Assembly: GCA_022708765.1 (NCBI GenBank)
Contig: JAKIYB010000001.1
Span: 25,072-31,288 of the forward strand
Direction of reading: 5' to 3'
DNA length: 6,217 nucleotides
DNA from: Armatimonadota bacterium
GTDB lineage: Bacteria > Armatimonadota > Hebobacteria > CAIYQO01
Below the pieces are notes generated by a model, which ran no database searches, had not been told where the DNA came from, and saw only the letters and a program-made list of their open reading frames with translations. The translations under genes and the position numbers were made by a program. The stretch's first letter is position 1; every line of letters starts with the position of its first letter. This document shows, piece after piece, positions 5,592 through 6,217 of the stretch.

Positions 5592-6217
5592 ATGGGCGCG
5601 TTGCGGGTCGGCATTGTCGGGGCGGGGATGGCGGCGGACTATCACGTCGTCTGCCTGCGCCGGGTCTACGGCGTGACAGTGGAGATTGCCGGCGTCACCT
5701 CGCTGCGCGAGGAAAGTCGTCAAGCTTTTGGCGTCCCGCGTGGCATCCCCGTCTACGCCTCGCTGGACGCAATGCTCGACCACGTGGACGTGGTGGATAT
5801 CTGCACGCCTCCCGCCTGCCACCTGGAGGGCATTCGCCTTGCCGCGCGTGCGGGCAAACACCTCATCGTGGAGAAACCTCTCACCGGTTATTTCGGCGCC
5901 GATGAGCATATCCACGGCGACCAGGCGCCGAAAGCCCCGATGCTGGAGGCGGTGCTGGAGACATTAGACGAAATCTCCACCCTCGTCGCGGCATCCGGCG
6001 CCATCTTCGGCTACGCGGAAAACTTCGTCTACGCACCGGCGATCCAGCGCGAGCGCGAGTTCGTCGAGCGCACCGGCGCGCAAATCCTGCGCATGCTGGG
6101 CGAGGAATCGCACAGCGGCTCGCACTCGCCGGTCTACGGTATCTGGCGGCACGCGGGCGGCGGCTCGCTTATCGGTAAGGGCTGTCACCCGCTGGGCGCG
6201 CTGCTGTATCTAAAACG
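5592..6217 (+). CDS. Gfo/Idh/MocA family oxidoreductase, N-terminal part
   Basis: The frame opens at ATG 5592, with GGAGG 8 bases upstream (5579-5583), and runs off the right edge after 208 codons. The N-terminus is an NAD(P)-binding Rossmann fold: VGIVGAGMAADYH (6-18) carries the GxGxxA pattern, followed by DVVDICTPPACH (66-77) and VEKPLTG (93-99), where Glu94-Lys95-Pro96 is the family's EKP motif. The catalytic domain begins with YAENFVYAPAIQ (141-152) and reaches GGGSLIGKGCHP (189-200), with His199 in the region where the family carries its catalytic or substrate-binding His. Members are dehydrogenases of sugars, inositols and related polyols, or epimerise them; the substrate is not identifiable. 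A stretch of about 20-25 residues after EKP (FGADEH...APMLEAVL) is longer than in most members and suggests a distinct subfamily. The protein is cytosolic, with no signal peptide. A probable promoter lies at 5534-5562. Confidence 0.9.
   Translation, partial: MGALRVGIVGAGMAADYHVVCLRRVYGVTVEIAGVTSLREESRQAFGVPRGIPVYASLDAMLDHVDVVDICTPPACHLEGIRLAARAGKHLIVEKPLTGYFGADEHIHGDQAPKAPMLEAVLETLDEISTLVAASGAIFGYAENFVYAPAIQREREFVERTGAQILRMLGEESHSGSHSPVYGIWRHAGGGSLIGKGCHPLGALLYLK

Overview
The window is bacterial: densely packed genes, GGAGG ribosome-binding sites, and sigma70-type promoters that can be read directly. Base composition is moderately GC-rich. The histidine kinase gene is visibly less GC-rich at third codon positions than the dehydrogenase and oxidoreductase genes. 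The mix of proteins (a soluble multi-PAS kinase, a beta-helix protein, a sugar-type Gfo/Idh/MocA oxidoreductase and a GapN-like dehydrogenase) fits a free-living heterotroph, perhaps Chloroflexota or Armatimonadota. That placement is a low-confidence impression, because no RNA marker gene is present.

Layout. Positions 1-392 (+) hold the C-terminal end of a right-handed parallel beta-helix protein. After a 100-base gap comes a complete cytosolic three-PAS sensor histidine kinase (493-2529, +) with no adjacent response regulator. A 65-base gap carries a good promoter (TTGGCG-17-TATGAT with extended -10) for a GapN-like non-phosphorying aldehyde dehydrogenase (to 4187, +). It ends 4 bases from the stop of a convergent CaCA-type cation antiporter (5121 down to 4192, -). 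The antiporter has its own promoter (TTGACA-17-TACACT) placed so close to the ATG that its mRNA should be nearly leaderless. Positions 5122-5309 form a divergent intergenic region with two overlapping inverted repeats and a hairpin. Next are a 58-residue protein of unknown function (5310-5486, +) and, after another promoter with a palindrome exactly filling its spacer, the start of a Gfo/Idh/MocA oxidoreductase (5592 to beyond the window, +).

How the genes relate. Three of them (gapN, antiporter, oxidoreductase) have their own recognisable promoters, so this looks like a row of separately transcribed housekeeping or metabolic genes, not one operon. The dehydrogenase would make NADPH from glyceraldehyde-3-phosphate, the antiporter would exchange Ca2+ or another cation across the membrane, and the kinase would sense a cytosolic signal. 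No mobile element, CRISPR array, tRNA, rRNA or defence system was found.

The most interesting observations are: the dehydrogenase has Gly where canonical aldehyde dehydrogenases have the general-base Glu, with an Asp two residues later; the antiporter promoter predicts a leaderless transcript; and a CpG-centred palindrome sits inside the oxidoreductase promoter.
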